A stretch of DNA of 64,000 nucleotides, taken from NCBI GenBank assembly GCA_963699525.1, contig CAVOUI010000012.1, positions 186,001 to 250,000 on the forward strand, written 5' to 3'. Made by a program: the position numbers and the translations under genes. Origin of the DNA: SG8-41 sp963699525 (GTDB taxonomy: Bacteria; Pseudomonadota; Gammaproteobacteria; Burkholderiales; SG8-41). A model generated the notes under the pieces. The model was not told the DNA's origin and did no database searches. It saw nothing but the letters and a program-made list of their open reading frames with translations. Positions 17,852 through 25,479 of the stretch are shown here, piece by piece; the stretch's first letter is position 1, and the number at the start of each line of letters is the position of its first letter.

Positions 17852-17918
17852 GGCGGATTCCTTCGAGAGGAGGCGGCATGTTACCGCAGCGCGGGACGGC
17901 GGCACCCGCCCGCGCGCC

Positions 17919-17948
17919 TTGCGAAGGCGCCGAAAACTGGCGTAAAAT
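17919..17948 (+). promoter_or_regulatory. Predicted sigma-70 promoter of the rpsP operon
   Basis: TTGCGA (17919-17924) and TAAAAT (17943-17948) are separated by 18 bp and end 39 bp before the rpsP start. Placement ahead of a ribosomal protein operon in an otherwise empty gap supports it; no experimental evidence. Confidence 0.5.
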
Positions 17949-17987
17949 CACGCCCTTTCCGCATTTTCACGACTGGCAAAACATCCT

Positions 17988-18245
17988 ATGGTAGTCATCC
18001 GTCTGGCACGCGGCGGCGGCGTGAAGCGCCCGTTCTTCAACATGGTGGTTGCGGATTCGCGGCGCGCGCGCGATGGCCGCTTCATTGAGCGCATCGGCTT
18101 CTACGATCCCAAGGCCCCGGAGGGACGCGAGCGGCTGCGCATCGACGGTGCGCGGTTGACGCACTGGAAGGGCAAGGGCGCGCGGCTCTCGGACACCGTG
18201 GCGCGTCTCGTGAAGCAATTCGGTGAGCAGACCAAGGCCGCCTGA
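17988..18245 (+). CDS. rpsP: 30S ribosomal protein S16
   Basis: An 85-residue protein with the S16 signature near the N-terminus (VIRLARGGGVKRPFFNMVVAD) and the GFYDP and HWKGKGA blocks. S16 is a small-subunit assembly protein. It heads the conserved rpsP-rimM-trmD-rplS operon and overlaps the likely start of rimM by 23 bp. Length and sequence are normal for betaproteobacteria. Confidence 0.98.
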   Translation: MVVIRLARGGGVKRPFFNMVVADSRRARDGRFIERIGFYDPKAPEGRERLRIDGARLTHWKGKGARLSDTVARLVKQFGEQTKAA

Positions 18246-18738
18246 GCGGCTGGTGACGATGGGGCGGATTACCGCCCCGTTTGGCGTCAAGGGCTGGCTC
18301 AAGGTACAGCCGAACACTGCGGCAACGCGAAATCTGCTGGACTACCGGACCTGGTGGGTGGAAAGTGAAGGCGGCTGGCGGGAAACCGCGATTGCGGAAG
18401 CAAAAGTGCATGGCCGCGCCGTTATCGCGCGGTTTGTCGGATGCGATGACCGCGACGCCGCGGCCGCGTTGCGGGGAAAGAGCGTGGCGGTGCCGCGGGC
18501 GACGCTGCCCGAGACAAAGCGCGGAGAATACTACTGGACCGACCTGATCGGCCTCGCGGTGACGAACGGAGCCGGGCAGGCACTCGGCAGCATCACCGGG
18601 GTCCTGCCGACCGGCGCGAACGACGTGCTGGTGGTGGCCGGTGACCGCGAGCGGCTGATCCCGTTCATAGCGGACGTGATCCGGGAAGTGGACGTAGCCG
18701 GCGGCGTGGTGCGGGTGGAGTGGGACGCGGACTACTGA
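18223..18738 (+). CDS. rimM: Ribosome maturation factor RimM
   Basis: A 171-residue 16S rRNA processing factor that binds S19 in the 30S head. The N-terminal motif GRITAPFGVKGWLKV and the PRC-barrel block YYWTDLIGLAV are clear. GTG at 18223 keeps the residues normally preceding the GRI motif; ATG at 18259 is a shorter alternative. It overlaps rpsP by 23 bp and precedes trmD by 13 bp, the standard arrangement. Confidence 0.96.
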   Translation: MSRPRPPERLVTMGRITAPFGVKGWLKVQPNTAATRNLLDYRTWWVESEGGWRETAIAEAKVHGRAVIARFVGCDDRDAAAALRGKSVAVPRATLPETKRGEYYWTDLIGLAVTNGAGQALGSITGVLPTGANDVLVVAGDRERLIPFIADVIREVDVAGGVVRVEWDADY

Positions 18739-18751
18739 GCGTCGGAACCCG

Positions 18752-19501
18752 ATGTTTCAGTTCGATGTCGTCACGCTGTTCCCGGAGATGCTCGACGCCG
18801 TGACGGCAAGCGGCGTGACGGGCCGGGCGCGCGAGCGGAAGCTCTTCGAGCTGGTGCTGTGGAACCCGCGCAGCTTTGCTGCCAACAGCTACCGCACCGT
18901 GGACGACCGCCCCTACGGCGGGGGTCCCGGGATGGTGATGATGGCGGAGCCGCTGGAGAAGGCGATCCGGGCGGCGCGGCAGCGGCAGGCGAGCGCGGGC
19001 GTGAAGCAGGCGAGGACGGTTTACCTCTCGCCGCAAGGCCGCCCGCTCGACCACCAGAGGGTGATGGAATACGCGGCGCTGCAGGGGCTCGTGCTCGTCG
19101 CCGGGCGCTACGAGGGCGTGGACGAGAGGCTCATCGGACGGGCGGTCGACGAGGAAGTCTCGATCGGCGACTACGTCCTGACGGGCGGCGAGCTCGCGGC
19201 GATGGTGGTGATGGACGCGGTGGTGCGGCAGATGCCCGGCGCGCTGGGCGACGCGGAATCGGCGGAGCAGGACTCGTTCGCCGGCGGGCTGCTCGATTGC
19301 CCGCACTACACGCGCCCCGAGATCTACGAGGGCGAGGCGGTGCCGGCGGTGCTGCTCTCGGGCAACCACGCCGAGATCGCGCGCTGGCGGCTGAAACAGT
19401 CGCTGGGGCGGACCTGGCGGCGGCGGCCGGAGCTGCTCGAGCAGCGCGGGCTGAGCGAGGAAGAGCGGAAGTTGCTGGACGAATACAAGCAGGAGACCTG
19501 A
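18752..19501 (+). CDS. trmD: tRNA (guanine-N1-)-methyltransferase TrmD
   Basis: A 249-residue SPOUT methyltransferase that makes m1G37 in tRNAs reading CNN codons and prevents +1 frameshifting. The knot motifs are present: DDRPYGGGPGMV, LSPQGRPLD, LVAGRYEGVDER and SIGDYVLTGGELA, the last forming the S-adenosylmethionine pocket. Followed two bases later by rplS. Intact and of normal length. Confidence 0.98.
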   Translation: MFQFDVVTLFPEMLDAVTASGVTGRARERKLFELVLWNPRSFAANSYRTVDDRPYGGGPGMVMMAEPLEKAIRAARQRQASAGVKQARTVYLSPQGRPLDHQRVMEYAALQGLVLVAGRYEGVDERLIGRAVDEEVSIGDYVLTGGELAAMVVMDAVVRQMPGALGDAESAEQDSFAGGLLDCPHYTRPEIYEGEAVPAVLLSGNHAEIARWRLKQSLGRTWRRRPELLEQRGLSEEERKLLDEYKQET

Positions 19502-19503
19502 AC

Positions 19504-19938
19504 ATGGATATCATCAAACAGCTTGAGGCCGACGAGATCAAGCGCCTCGGAAAAGAGATCCCCGATTTTTCGACCGGCGACACGGTGGTGGTGAACGTGA
19601 GCGTCGTCGAAGGCGACCGCAAGCGCGTCCAGGCCTACGAGGGCGTCGTGATCGCCAAGCGCAACCGCGGGCTCAACTCCTCCTTCATCGTGCGCAAGAT
19701 CTCCTCCGGGGAGGGCGTGGAGCGCACGTTCCAGACCTATTCGCCGCTCATCGCGAGCATCGAAGTCAAGCGCCGCGGCGACGTGGGGCGTGCAAAGCTC
19801 TACTACCTGAGAGAGCGCACCGGCAAGAAGGCGCGCATCCGCGAGCGCCTCGAGGCCGGCGAGGGGGCCGAGCTGGCGGAGGCCCCGGAGTCTCCAGCGC
19901 GTCCGGCGAAATCCGGCGCGAATGAGGAGAAGGCATGA
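19504..19938 (+). CDS. rplS: 50S ribosomal protein L19
   Basis: A 144-residue L19, located at the 30S-50S interface. The blocks PDFSTGDTV, AYEGVVIAKRNRG and KLYYLRERTGKKARI identify it. The C-terminal ~27 residues (Glu, Ala and Pro rich) extend beyond the ~115-residue core. Unusually, the end of the gene carries a GAGGAGAAGG Shine-Dalgarno and its TGA overlaps the ATG of a catabolic gene, linking the ribosomal operon to the downstream run. Confidence 0.97.
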   Translation: MDIIKQLEADEIKRLGKEIPDFSTGDTVVVNVSVVEGDRKRVQAYEGVVIAKRNRGLNSSFIVRKISSGEGVERTFQTYSPLIASIEVKRRGDVGRAKLYYLRERTGKKARIRERLEAGEGAELAEAPESPARPAKSGANEEKA

Positions 19939-20198
19939 TCCAGCTACTGGTTCACGACAAGAAAGACACCGTCGGCGTCATTGTGGTCGAGGGGGTCAAG
20001 TCCGGTCAGGAGCTGACCGGCTGGGTGATGGAGGACGACTCAACCATCAAGGTGAAGGCGCTGAACGACATCCCGATCGGGCACAAGCTCGCGCTGAAGG
20101 ACATCGCCAGCGGCGAGACCGTGATCAAGTACGGGTTCGACATCGGCAAGGCGGTCGCGCCGATCAGGAAGGGCGAGCACGCCCACGTCCAGAACTGA
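19935..20198 (+). CDS. UxaA-family SAF-domain small subunit (SuyA/altronate dehydratase N-domain-like)
   Basis: An 87-residue SAF-domain protein with the block DIPIGHKLALKDI and DIGKA, equivalent to the N-terminal domain of altronate and galactarate dehydratases. As a free-standing subunit it matches the architecture of (R)-sulfolactate sulfo-lyase SuyA as well as other split UxaA-type enzymes. A GAGGAGAAGG site and an ATGA overlap couple it to rplS. The large catalytic subunit follows 27 bp later. Which hydroxy-acid it acts on is not visible from the sequence. Confidence 0.85.
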   Translation: MIQLLVHDKKDTVGVIVVEGVKSGQELTGWVMEDDSTIKVKALNDIPIGHKLALKDIASGETVIKYGFDIGKAVAPIRKGEHAHVQN

Positions 20199-20225
20199 AA
20201 ACCAAGCGCTGGTGAGGGCATTCAA

Positions 20226-21395
20226 ATGATCCTGGCGAAATCCACATTTCAGGGCTACCGCCGCGAGAACGGGCGCGTTGGCGTCCGTAACCACGTCCTC
20301 ATCCTGCCGGTTGACGACCTGTCCAATGCCGCCGCCGAAGCGGTGGCCAACAACGTCAAGGGCGCGCTGGCGATCCCGCACCCCTATGGCCGGCTGCAGT
20401 TCGGCGCCGACCTCGATCTCCATTTCCGAACGTTGATCGGCGCGGGATCAAACCCAAACGTCGCCGCGGTCGTGGTGATCTGCATCGAGGAGCAATGGGC
20501 CAAGCGCGTCGTGGATGGCATCGCCAGGACCGGCAAGCCGGTGACCGGGTTCGGCATCGAGCTCCACGGCGACCACGACACCATCATGCGCGCCTCCAAG
20601 GTCGCGAAGGAATACGTGCAATGGGCCTCCGAGCTGCAACGCACGGAATGCCAGGCGAGCGACCTGTGGGTCTCCTGCAAGTGCGGCGAATCGGATACCA
20701 CTTCCGGCTGCGGTTCCAATCCCACCGTCGGCAACGCGTTCGACAAGCTCGAGCCGCTCGGCGTGACGCTGTGCTTCGGCGAGACCACGGAGATCACCGG
20801 CGGCGAGAATATCGTCGCCGATCGCTGCGCGACGCCTCAGGTGCGCGAGGCGTGGATGCGGGTGTTCAACCGCTACCAGGAAGTGGTTGACCGGCACAAG
20901 ACCAGCGACCTCATGGACTCGCAGCCGACCAAGGGCAACATAGCAGGCGGCCTCACCACGATCGAGGAGAAAGCCCTCGGCAACATCCAGAAGATAGGCA
21001 AGAAGTGCAAGGTGATCGGCGTGCTCGACAAGGCCGAGACGCCGACCCGGCCGGGGCTGTGGTTCATGGACTCGTCCTCGGCCGCGGCTGAGATGGTGAC
21101 GCTGTGCGCGGCCGCAGGCTACGTCGTGCATTTCTTCCCGACCGGCCAGGGCAACGTCATCGGCAACCCGATCCTGCCGGTGATCAAGCTCACCGCGAAT
21201 CCGCGCACCGCTCGCACCATGAGCGAGCACATCGACCTCGATGTCTCGGGACTGCTGCAACGGCAGAAGAACATGGACCAGTGCGGGGACGAGTTGCTGC
21301 AGGTGATGCTGCGCACCTGCAACGGCCGGCTCACCTGCGCTGAGGCGCTCGGCCACCGCGAGTTCGTTCTGACGCGCCTGTACGAAAGCGCGTAA
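20226..21395 (+). CDS. UxaA-family catalytic large subunit (SuyB/altronate dehydratase C-domain-like)
   Basis: A 389-residue lyase/dehydratase domain of the UxaA/GarD family. Signature stretches are GYRRENGRVGVRN at the start, CKCGESDTTSGCGSNPTVG near residue 157 with clustered Cys, and FMDSSSAAAEM near 280. Family enzymes eliminate water or sulfite from 2-hydroxy acids using a metal. The SAF subunit is a separate gene, as in SuyAB, while most UxaA proteins are fused. With a ThDP enzyme, an Ldh_2 dehydrogenase and Bug receptors in the same run, sulfolactate or another C3-C6 hydroxy-acid is a reasonable guess only. Confidence 0.85.
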   Translation: MILAKSTFQGYRRENGRVGVRNHVLILPVDDLSNAAAEAVANNVKGALAIPHPYGRLQFGADLDLHFRTLIGAGSNPNVAAVVVICIEEQWAKRVVDGIARTGKPVTGFGIELHGDHDTIMRASKVAKEYVQWASELQRTECQASDLWVSCKCGESDTTSGCGSNPTVGNAFDKLEPLGVTLCFGETTEITGGENIVADRCATPQVREAWMRVFNRYQEVVDRHKTSDLMDSQPTKGNIAGGLTTIEEKALGNIQKIGKKCKVIGVLDKAETPTRPGLWFMDSSSAAAEMVTLCAAAGYVVHFFPTGQGNVIGNPILPVIKLTANPRTARTMSEHIDLDVSGLLQRQKNMDQCGDELLQVMLRTCNGRLTCAEALGHREFVLTRLYESA

Positions 21396-21404
21396 GCTCG
21401 TTTA

Positions 21405-23063
21405 GTGGCCATGGCCACTCTACGAGGAGCGGACATCCTGGTCCGCGCGCTGGCGGCCTCCGGCGTGCGGCACCTCTTCTCCCTGTCCGGCAACCAGATC
21501 ATGCCGGTCTACGACGCGGCGCTCGATGCGGGACTGTCGATCCTGCACGTGCGCCACGAGGGCGCGGCGGTGCACATGGCCGACGCCTGGGGCAGGCTGA
21601 CGGGCGAGCCCGGCGTCGCGCTTCTGACCGGCGGGCCGGGCCACGCCAACGGCGTCGGCGCGCTGTATACCGCGCTGGCCGCCGAATCCCCGATGGTGAT
21701 GCTTTCCGGACACGCGCCGCTCGCCGAGCTGGGTCGCGGCGCGTTCCAGGAGATGCGGCAGGCCGACCTGGCCGCGCCGCTGACCAAGGAATCGTGGACC
21801 GCGGGAAATGCCGCTGCGCTCGGCGATGATATTGTCCGCGCGCTACGCATCGCCCGTTCGGGCCGCCCCGGCCCCGTGCACGTGAGCCTGCCGTTCGATG
21901 TGCTCGAGGCTAAGGTCGCCGCGGGCACGATCCCGGCACCGCCCGCGCCCGAGGCTCAGCGGCTCGAGCACTCCACGGCGATAGCGGTGCGGGCGGAACT
22001 CGAGCGAGCGCAGCGCCCCCTCGTGCTGGTGGGACCCGCCCTGGCGGGGGCGGCGGGGCGCGCCGCGCGCGAACGGCTTGCGCAGGCGACTGGCGTGCCG
22101 GTGGTATGCATGGAGAGCCCGCGCGGCGTCAACGATCCTGCGCTCGGTGCTTTCGGCGATGTGCTGCGCGAGGCCGACCTCGTGGTGCTCCTCGGCAAGC
22201 AGCCGGATTTCACGCTGCGCTTCGGCGCGCCGCCCGCGCTCGCTGCCGACTGCCGCTTCATCGTGATCGATCCCGAGCCGGCCGCCCTGGAGCGCGCGGT
22301 GAGGACGCTCACTCCTTCATCGCGCGTCGGGCTCACGGCGATTGCGGACCCGCTCGCCGCCGCGGAAGCGCTCTCGCGAATCGCGCGCGCGTCCGGACCA
22401 CGGCAGTGGGCGCAGGAAGTCGAATCCGCCATCCGGTTCCGCCCCGCGGAGTGGAAGAGCCTCTCCTCCCGGGCCGAGGGGCCGCTGCATCCGCTCGAGG
22501 TCGGCCGCGCCGTGCAGCGCGTTATCGACCACTCGCGCGACGCGGTGCTGGTCGCGGACGGCGGGGAGTTCGGGCAATGGGCGCAGGCCTGCACGAGCGC
22601 GCCCACCCGGCTCATCAACGGGCCCGGAGGCTCCATCGGGTCCGCCATTCCGTTCGCGCTGGCCGCGCGCCTCGCGCGGCCCGATGCCACCGTGGTCGCC
22701 ATGCTGGGCGACGGCACCTTCGGCTTTCACCTCGCCGAGGTGGATACCGCGGTGCGCGCGGGACTTCCGTTCATCGCCGTGGTCGGCAACGACGCCTGCT
22801 GGAACGCCGAGCACCAGATCCAGCTTCGGACCTACGGCCGAGAACGCGCCCGGGGTTGCGAACTGCTGCCGGCGCGCTACGATCAGGCGGTGGTGGCGCT
22901 CGGCGGGCACGGCGAACACGTCGCGCGGGCGGCAGACCTCGAGGCCGCCCTGGAACGTGCGCTCGCTTCTCGGCTGCCCGCGTGCGTCAACGTCATGATC
23001 GAGCGCGTGGCGGCGCCGGCCGTCGCGCGCAGCGCCACGGCGCGCGCCGGGGCCATGCATTAA
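21405..23063 (+). CDS. Thiamine diphosphate-dependent enzyme, acetolactate synthase-like
   Basis: A 552-residue three-domain ThDP enzyme. The catalytic Glu lies in HVRHEGAAVHMADAWGR near residue 48, and the cofactor motif is GDGTFGF near residue 434 with the paired Asn about 28 residues later (VVGNDACWN). Family members include acetolactate synthase, oxalyl-CoA decarboxylase, sulfoacetaldehyde acetyltransferase and 2-oxo-acid decarboxylases; the sequence alone does not separate them. Start is GTG 21405 or ATG 21411, 10-16 bp after the UxaA gene, no strong ribosome site. The downstream gene follows after 9 bp, so this belongs to the same operon. Confidence 0.85.
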   Translation: MAMATLRGADILVRALAASGVRHLFSLSGNQIMPVYDAALDAGLSILHVRHEGAAVHMADAWGRLTGEPGVALLTGGPGHANGVGALYTALAAESPMVMLSGHAPLAELGRGAFQEMRQADLAAPLTKESWTAGNAAALGDDIVRALRIARSGRPGPVHVSLPFDVLEAKVAAGTIPAPPAPEAQRLEHSTAIAVRAELERAQRPLVLVGPALAGAAGRAARERLAQATGVPVVCMESPRGVNDPALGAFGDVLREADLVVLLGKQPDFTLRFGAPPALAADCRFIVIDPEPAALERAVRTLTPSSRVGLTAIADPLAAAEALSRIARASGPRQWAQEVESAIRFRPAEWKSLSSRAEGPLHPLEVGRAVQRVIDHSRDAVLVADGGEFGQWAQACTSAPTRLINGPGGSIGSAIPFALAARLARPDATVVAMLGDGTFGFHLAEVDTAVRAGLPFIAVVGNDACWNAEHQIQLRTYGRERARGCELLPARYDQAVVALGGHGEHVARAADLEAALERALASRLPACVNVMIERVAAPAVARSATARAGAMH

Positions 23064-23072
23064 GGAATTTGC

Positions 23073-23786
23073 GTGAGCACGCTCAGCGTATCGGTCTGGC
23101 GGGGGCAGGAGGCGGGACAGTACCAGTCCTTCGAGGTGCCCCGCCTCGCGAGCCAGACCGTGCTCGATGTCGTGACCTACATCCAGCGCGCGCTCGATCC
23201 GACGCTGGCGTATCGATACGCGTGCAGAGTCGGCATGTGCGGGTCGTGCGCGATGACCGTGAACGGGCGCGCGCGCTGGACCTGCCGCACCCACGTGGAC
23301 AAGGTCGCTCACGACGGGCGCCTCGAGATCGCTCCCTTGAGCAACCTGCCCGTGGTGCGCGATCTCGTGACCGACATGGCGTCCTTCTTCGACAAGTGGG
23401 CCGCCGCGCGCGGCCGGTTTCAGGGCGGCGCGAGCCGCAAGGACGATTTCGCGCGGATCCCGCCCGGCTCTCCGGAGCGGCAGCAGGCGGACGCGGGGAT
23501 CGAATGCATCGGCTGCGGGGTGTGCTACAGCTCGTGCGATGTCGTCGCCTGGAACCCCGCCTACCTCGGCCCCGCTGCGCTGAACCGTGCCTGGACGCTC
23601 CTCAACGACGTGCGCGACACCGGAAACCGCGCGCGGCTCGCGGAGGTGGCGGGCGATGCCGGCTGCCACGCCTGCCACACGCACATGAGCTGCAGCGAGC
23701 GCTGCCCCAAGCAGATTTCGCCCACGGCAGCCATCGCCGGCCTGAAGCGTGCGGCGGCGCTCGCCGCACTGAAGGGCGAAATCTGA
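23073..23786 (+). CDS. Succinate dehydrogenase/fumarate reductase-like iron-sulfur subunit
   Basis: A 237-residue SdhB/FrdB-type subunit. The [2Fe-2S] ligands are in CRVGMCGSC and the following RARWTC; the [4Fe-4S] motif is CIGCGVCYSSC near residue 146, more FrdB-like; the third cluster ligands are in CHTHMSCSERCP near 200. GTG start with an AAGGAA site. It is 1 bp from the first membrane anchor gene. The flavoprotein partner is not adjacent but about 5.7 kb downstream in the same run, so the complex is genetically split. Direction of electron flow cannot be told. Confidence 0.9.
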   Translation: MSTLSVSVWRGQEAGQYQSFEVPRLASQTVLDVVTYIQRALDPTLAYRYACRVGMCGSCAMTVNGRARWTCRTHVDKVAHDGRLEIAPLSNLPVVRDLVTDMASFFDKWAAARGRFQGGASRKDDFARIPPGSPERQQADAGIECIGCGVCYSSCDVVAWNPAYLGPAALNRAWTLLNDVRDTGNRARLAEVAGDAGCHACHTHMSCSERCPKQISPTAAIAGLKRAAALAALKGEI

Positions 23787-23787
23787 A

Positions 23788-24126
23788 ATGAACGTCCGAA
23801 CGCAGGTTCTGCTGTGGACCGCGCAACGGGCGAGTGCTGCGGTGCTTGCCGTGTGCGTCATCGTCCATCTGGTGACGATTATCTACGCCGTCCGCAACGG
23901 GTTGTCGGCGACGGAAGTCCTCGGCCGCACGCGCGGCAGCACCGCGTGGGCCGGTTTCTACTCGATTTTCGTCGCGGCGGTCGCGGTGCACGCGCCGATC
24001 GGCCTGCGCAGCGTCCTCGCGGAAACGTTCAACTGGCGTGGCCGGGGATTGGACGTCCTCGTGATCGCAATGGGCGCCGCGCTCGCGCTGTGGGGCTTCC
24101 GCGCCGTCTGCGCGGTATTCACATGA
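23788..24126 (+). CDS. Succinate dehydrogenase/fumarate reductase-like membrane anchor subunit (SdhC-like)
   Basis: A 112-residue membrane protein with three hydrophobic helices (about residues 15-35, 50-70 and 85-107). The pattern QRASAAVLAVCVIVHLV with a His in helix one, and AVHAPIGLRSVL in helix two, match the cytochrome b anchor of Sdh/Frd complexes. It ends in an ATGA overlap with the second anchor. Identification rests on helices, His positions and order. Confidence 0.8.
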   Translation: MNVRTQVLLWTAQRASAAVLAVCVIVHLVTIIYAVRNGLSATEVLGRTRGSTAWAGFYSIFVAAVAVHAPIGLRSVLAETFNWRGRGLDVLVIAMGAALALWGFRAVCAVFT

Positions 24127-24470
24127 AAAGCGACTTCCGCGCCCGCAATCACCCCGCCTACTGGGCCTTCGTCGTGCACCGGGCCTCGGGCGTGCTGCTC
24201 GCGGCGTTTCTCCCGCTGCATTTCTGGGCGCTCGGCCAGGCGCTGCAGGGGGAGGCGAGGCTCGACTCGTTCCTGCGCTGGAGCGAGCAGCCGCTCGTGA
24301 AATTCCTGGAGACCGTCCTCGTGTTGCTGCTCGCGGCGCACCTGACGGGCGGCCTGCGCCTGCTCGCGTTGGAATTCCTGGCGTGGCGCGACTGGCAGAA
24401 GGGCCTGCTTGCCGCCGCCGCGGGGATTACGGTTGCCGCCGGGCTCGCGTTCCTGTTGAATCTGGTCTGA
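24123..24470 (+). CDS. Succinate dehydrogenase/fumarate reductase-like membrane anchor subunit (SdhD-like)
   Basis: A 115-residue protein with three predicted helices. FVVHRASGVLLAAFLPLHFWALG in the first helix carries the R-A-S-G and His pattern of quinone-binding Sdh anchors, and AAHLTGGLRLLALE in the second is also typical. ATG 24123 overlaps the previous stop. With the two upstream genes it would form the B-C-D part of a membrane-bound complex. Confidence 0.82.
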   Translation: MKSDFRARNHPAYWAFVVHRASGVLLAAFLPLHFWALGQALQGEARLDSFLRWSEQPLVKFLETVLVLLLAAHLTGGLRLLALEFLAWRDWQKGLLAAAAGITVAAGLAFLLNLV

Positions 24471-24501
24471 CCCGTTCCCGGGCGCTGCGGAGGGCTTCAC
24501 C

Positions 24502-25479
24502 ATGGACGCCAAGCTCGCATTCGCTTGCTCGATGCTGACAATTGCGGCTGCGATCGCGACCCCTGGAGCTGCCGCACAAGCTTATCCGGCCAAGCCGGTC
24601 CGCGTCATCGTGCCGTTCCCGCCGGGCGGCGCGGCGGACATCGTGGCGCGGGCGATCACGCAGGAAATGAGCAGGGCGTGGGGCGCGCAGGTGATCGTGG
24701 ACAACCGCGCCGGCGCGGGCGGGCTGATCGGCGCCGAGCAGGCCGCGCGCGCCGCGCCCGACGGCTACACGCTGCTGTTCGCCTCGGCGAGTCCCATGAC
24801 GGTCAGCCCGCACCTCGCGGCGAAGCCCCCCTACCACCCGTTGCGCGACTTCACGCCGATCGTTCTCATCGGGTTCTCGCCCAACGTGATCGTCGTGCAT
24901 CCCTCGCTGCCGGCGCGGAGCATGAAGGAGCTGATCGCGCTGGCGAAGGCGCGGCCCGGGCAGATCAACTACGCCTCCAACGGCGTGGGAACGTTGAGCC
25001 ATCTCGCCGTGGAGCTCATCAAGCACCAGGCGGGGATCAACCTCGTGCATGTGCCGTACAAGGGCGGCGCGCCGGCGATCGTCGACACCCTGGCGGGACA
25101 CTGCTCCGTGTTCCTGGCCGCCTACCCGACGCTGTCGGCGCAGGTGCGCGCCGGCAGGCTACGGGCGCTGGCGGTGACGAGCGCCCAGCGAATCGCGCTG
25201 GCACCGGAGCTGCCGACGGTGGCGGAAGCGGCTCTGCCCGGGTTCGAGGCAATACAGTGGTGGGGCGCGTACGGGCCGGTCGGCCTGCCGGCGGAGCTCG
25301 TCGCCCGACTCAACGCGGACATCGGGCGTGCGCTCTTCACGACCGAGGTGAAGAGCCGGCTTGCCGCCGACGCGGCGGAACCCGCCGGCGGCACGCCGGG
25401 CGATCTCGCCGCCTATCTCAAGACCGACTACGAGCGCTGGGGGAAAGTGGTCAAGGCTTCCGGGATCCGCGCCGACTGA
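24502..25479 (+). CDS. Bug/TctC family periplasmic substrate-binding receptor
   Basis: A 325-residue receptor, signal peptide MDAKLAFACSMLTIAAAIA with cleavage near AAAQAYPAKP. Blocks: VIVPFPPGGAAD, DNRAGAGG, DGYTLLFASA, LPARSMKEL, GVGTLSHL, HVPYKGGAP. It sits between the Sdh-like anchors and a sulfatase, and its TGA overlaps the sulfatase ATG (ATGATG-like junction at 25477-25481), so receptor and sulfatase are coupled. A sulfated or sulfonated organic acid is therefore a candidate ligand, by inference. Confidence 0.93.
   Translation: MDAKLAFACSMLTIAAAIATPGAAAQAYPAKPVRVIVPFPPGGAADIVARAITQEMSRAWGAQVIVDNRAGAGGLIGAEQAARAAPDGYTLLFASASPMTVSPHLAAKPPYHPLRDFTPIVLIGFSPNVIVVHPSLPARSMKELIALAKARPGQINYASNGVGTLSHLAVELIKHQAGINLVHVPYKGGAPAIVDTLAGHCSVFLAAYPTLSAQVRAGRLRALAVTSAQRIALAPELPTVAEAALPGFEAIQWWGAYGPVGLPAELVARLNADIGRALFTTEVKSRLAADAAEPAGGTPGDLAAYLKTDYERWGKVVKASGIRAD

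Noticed and set aside
19935..21395. Firm assignment as sulfolactate sulfo-lyase SuyAB
   Set aside because: Subunit sizes and neighbours fit, but split UxaA-type pairs act on several hydroxy-acids and no diagnostic residue could be checked.
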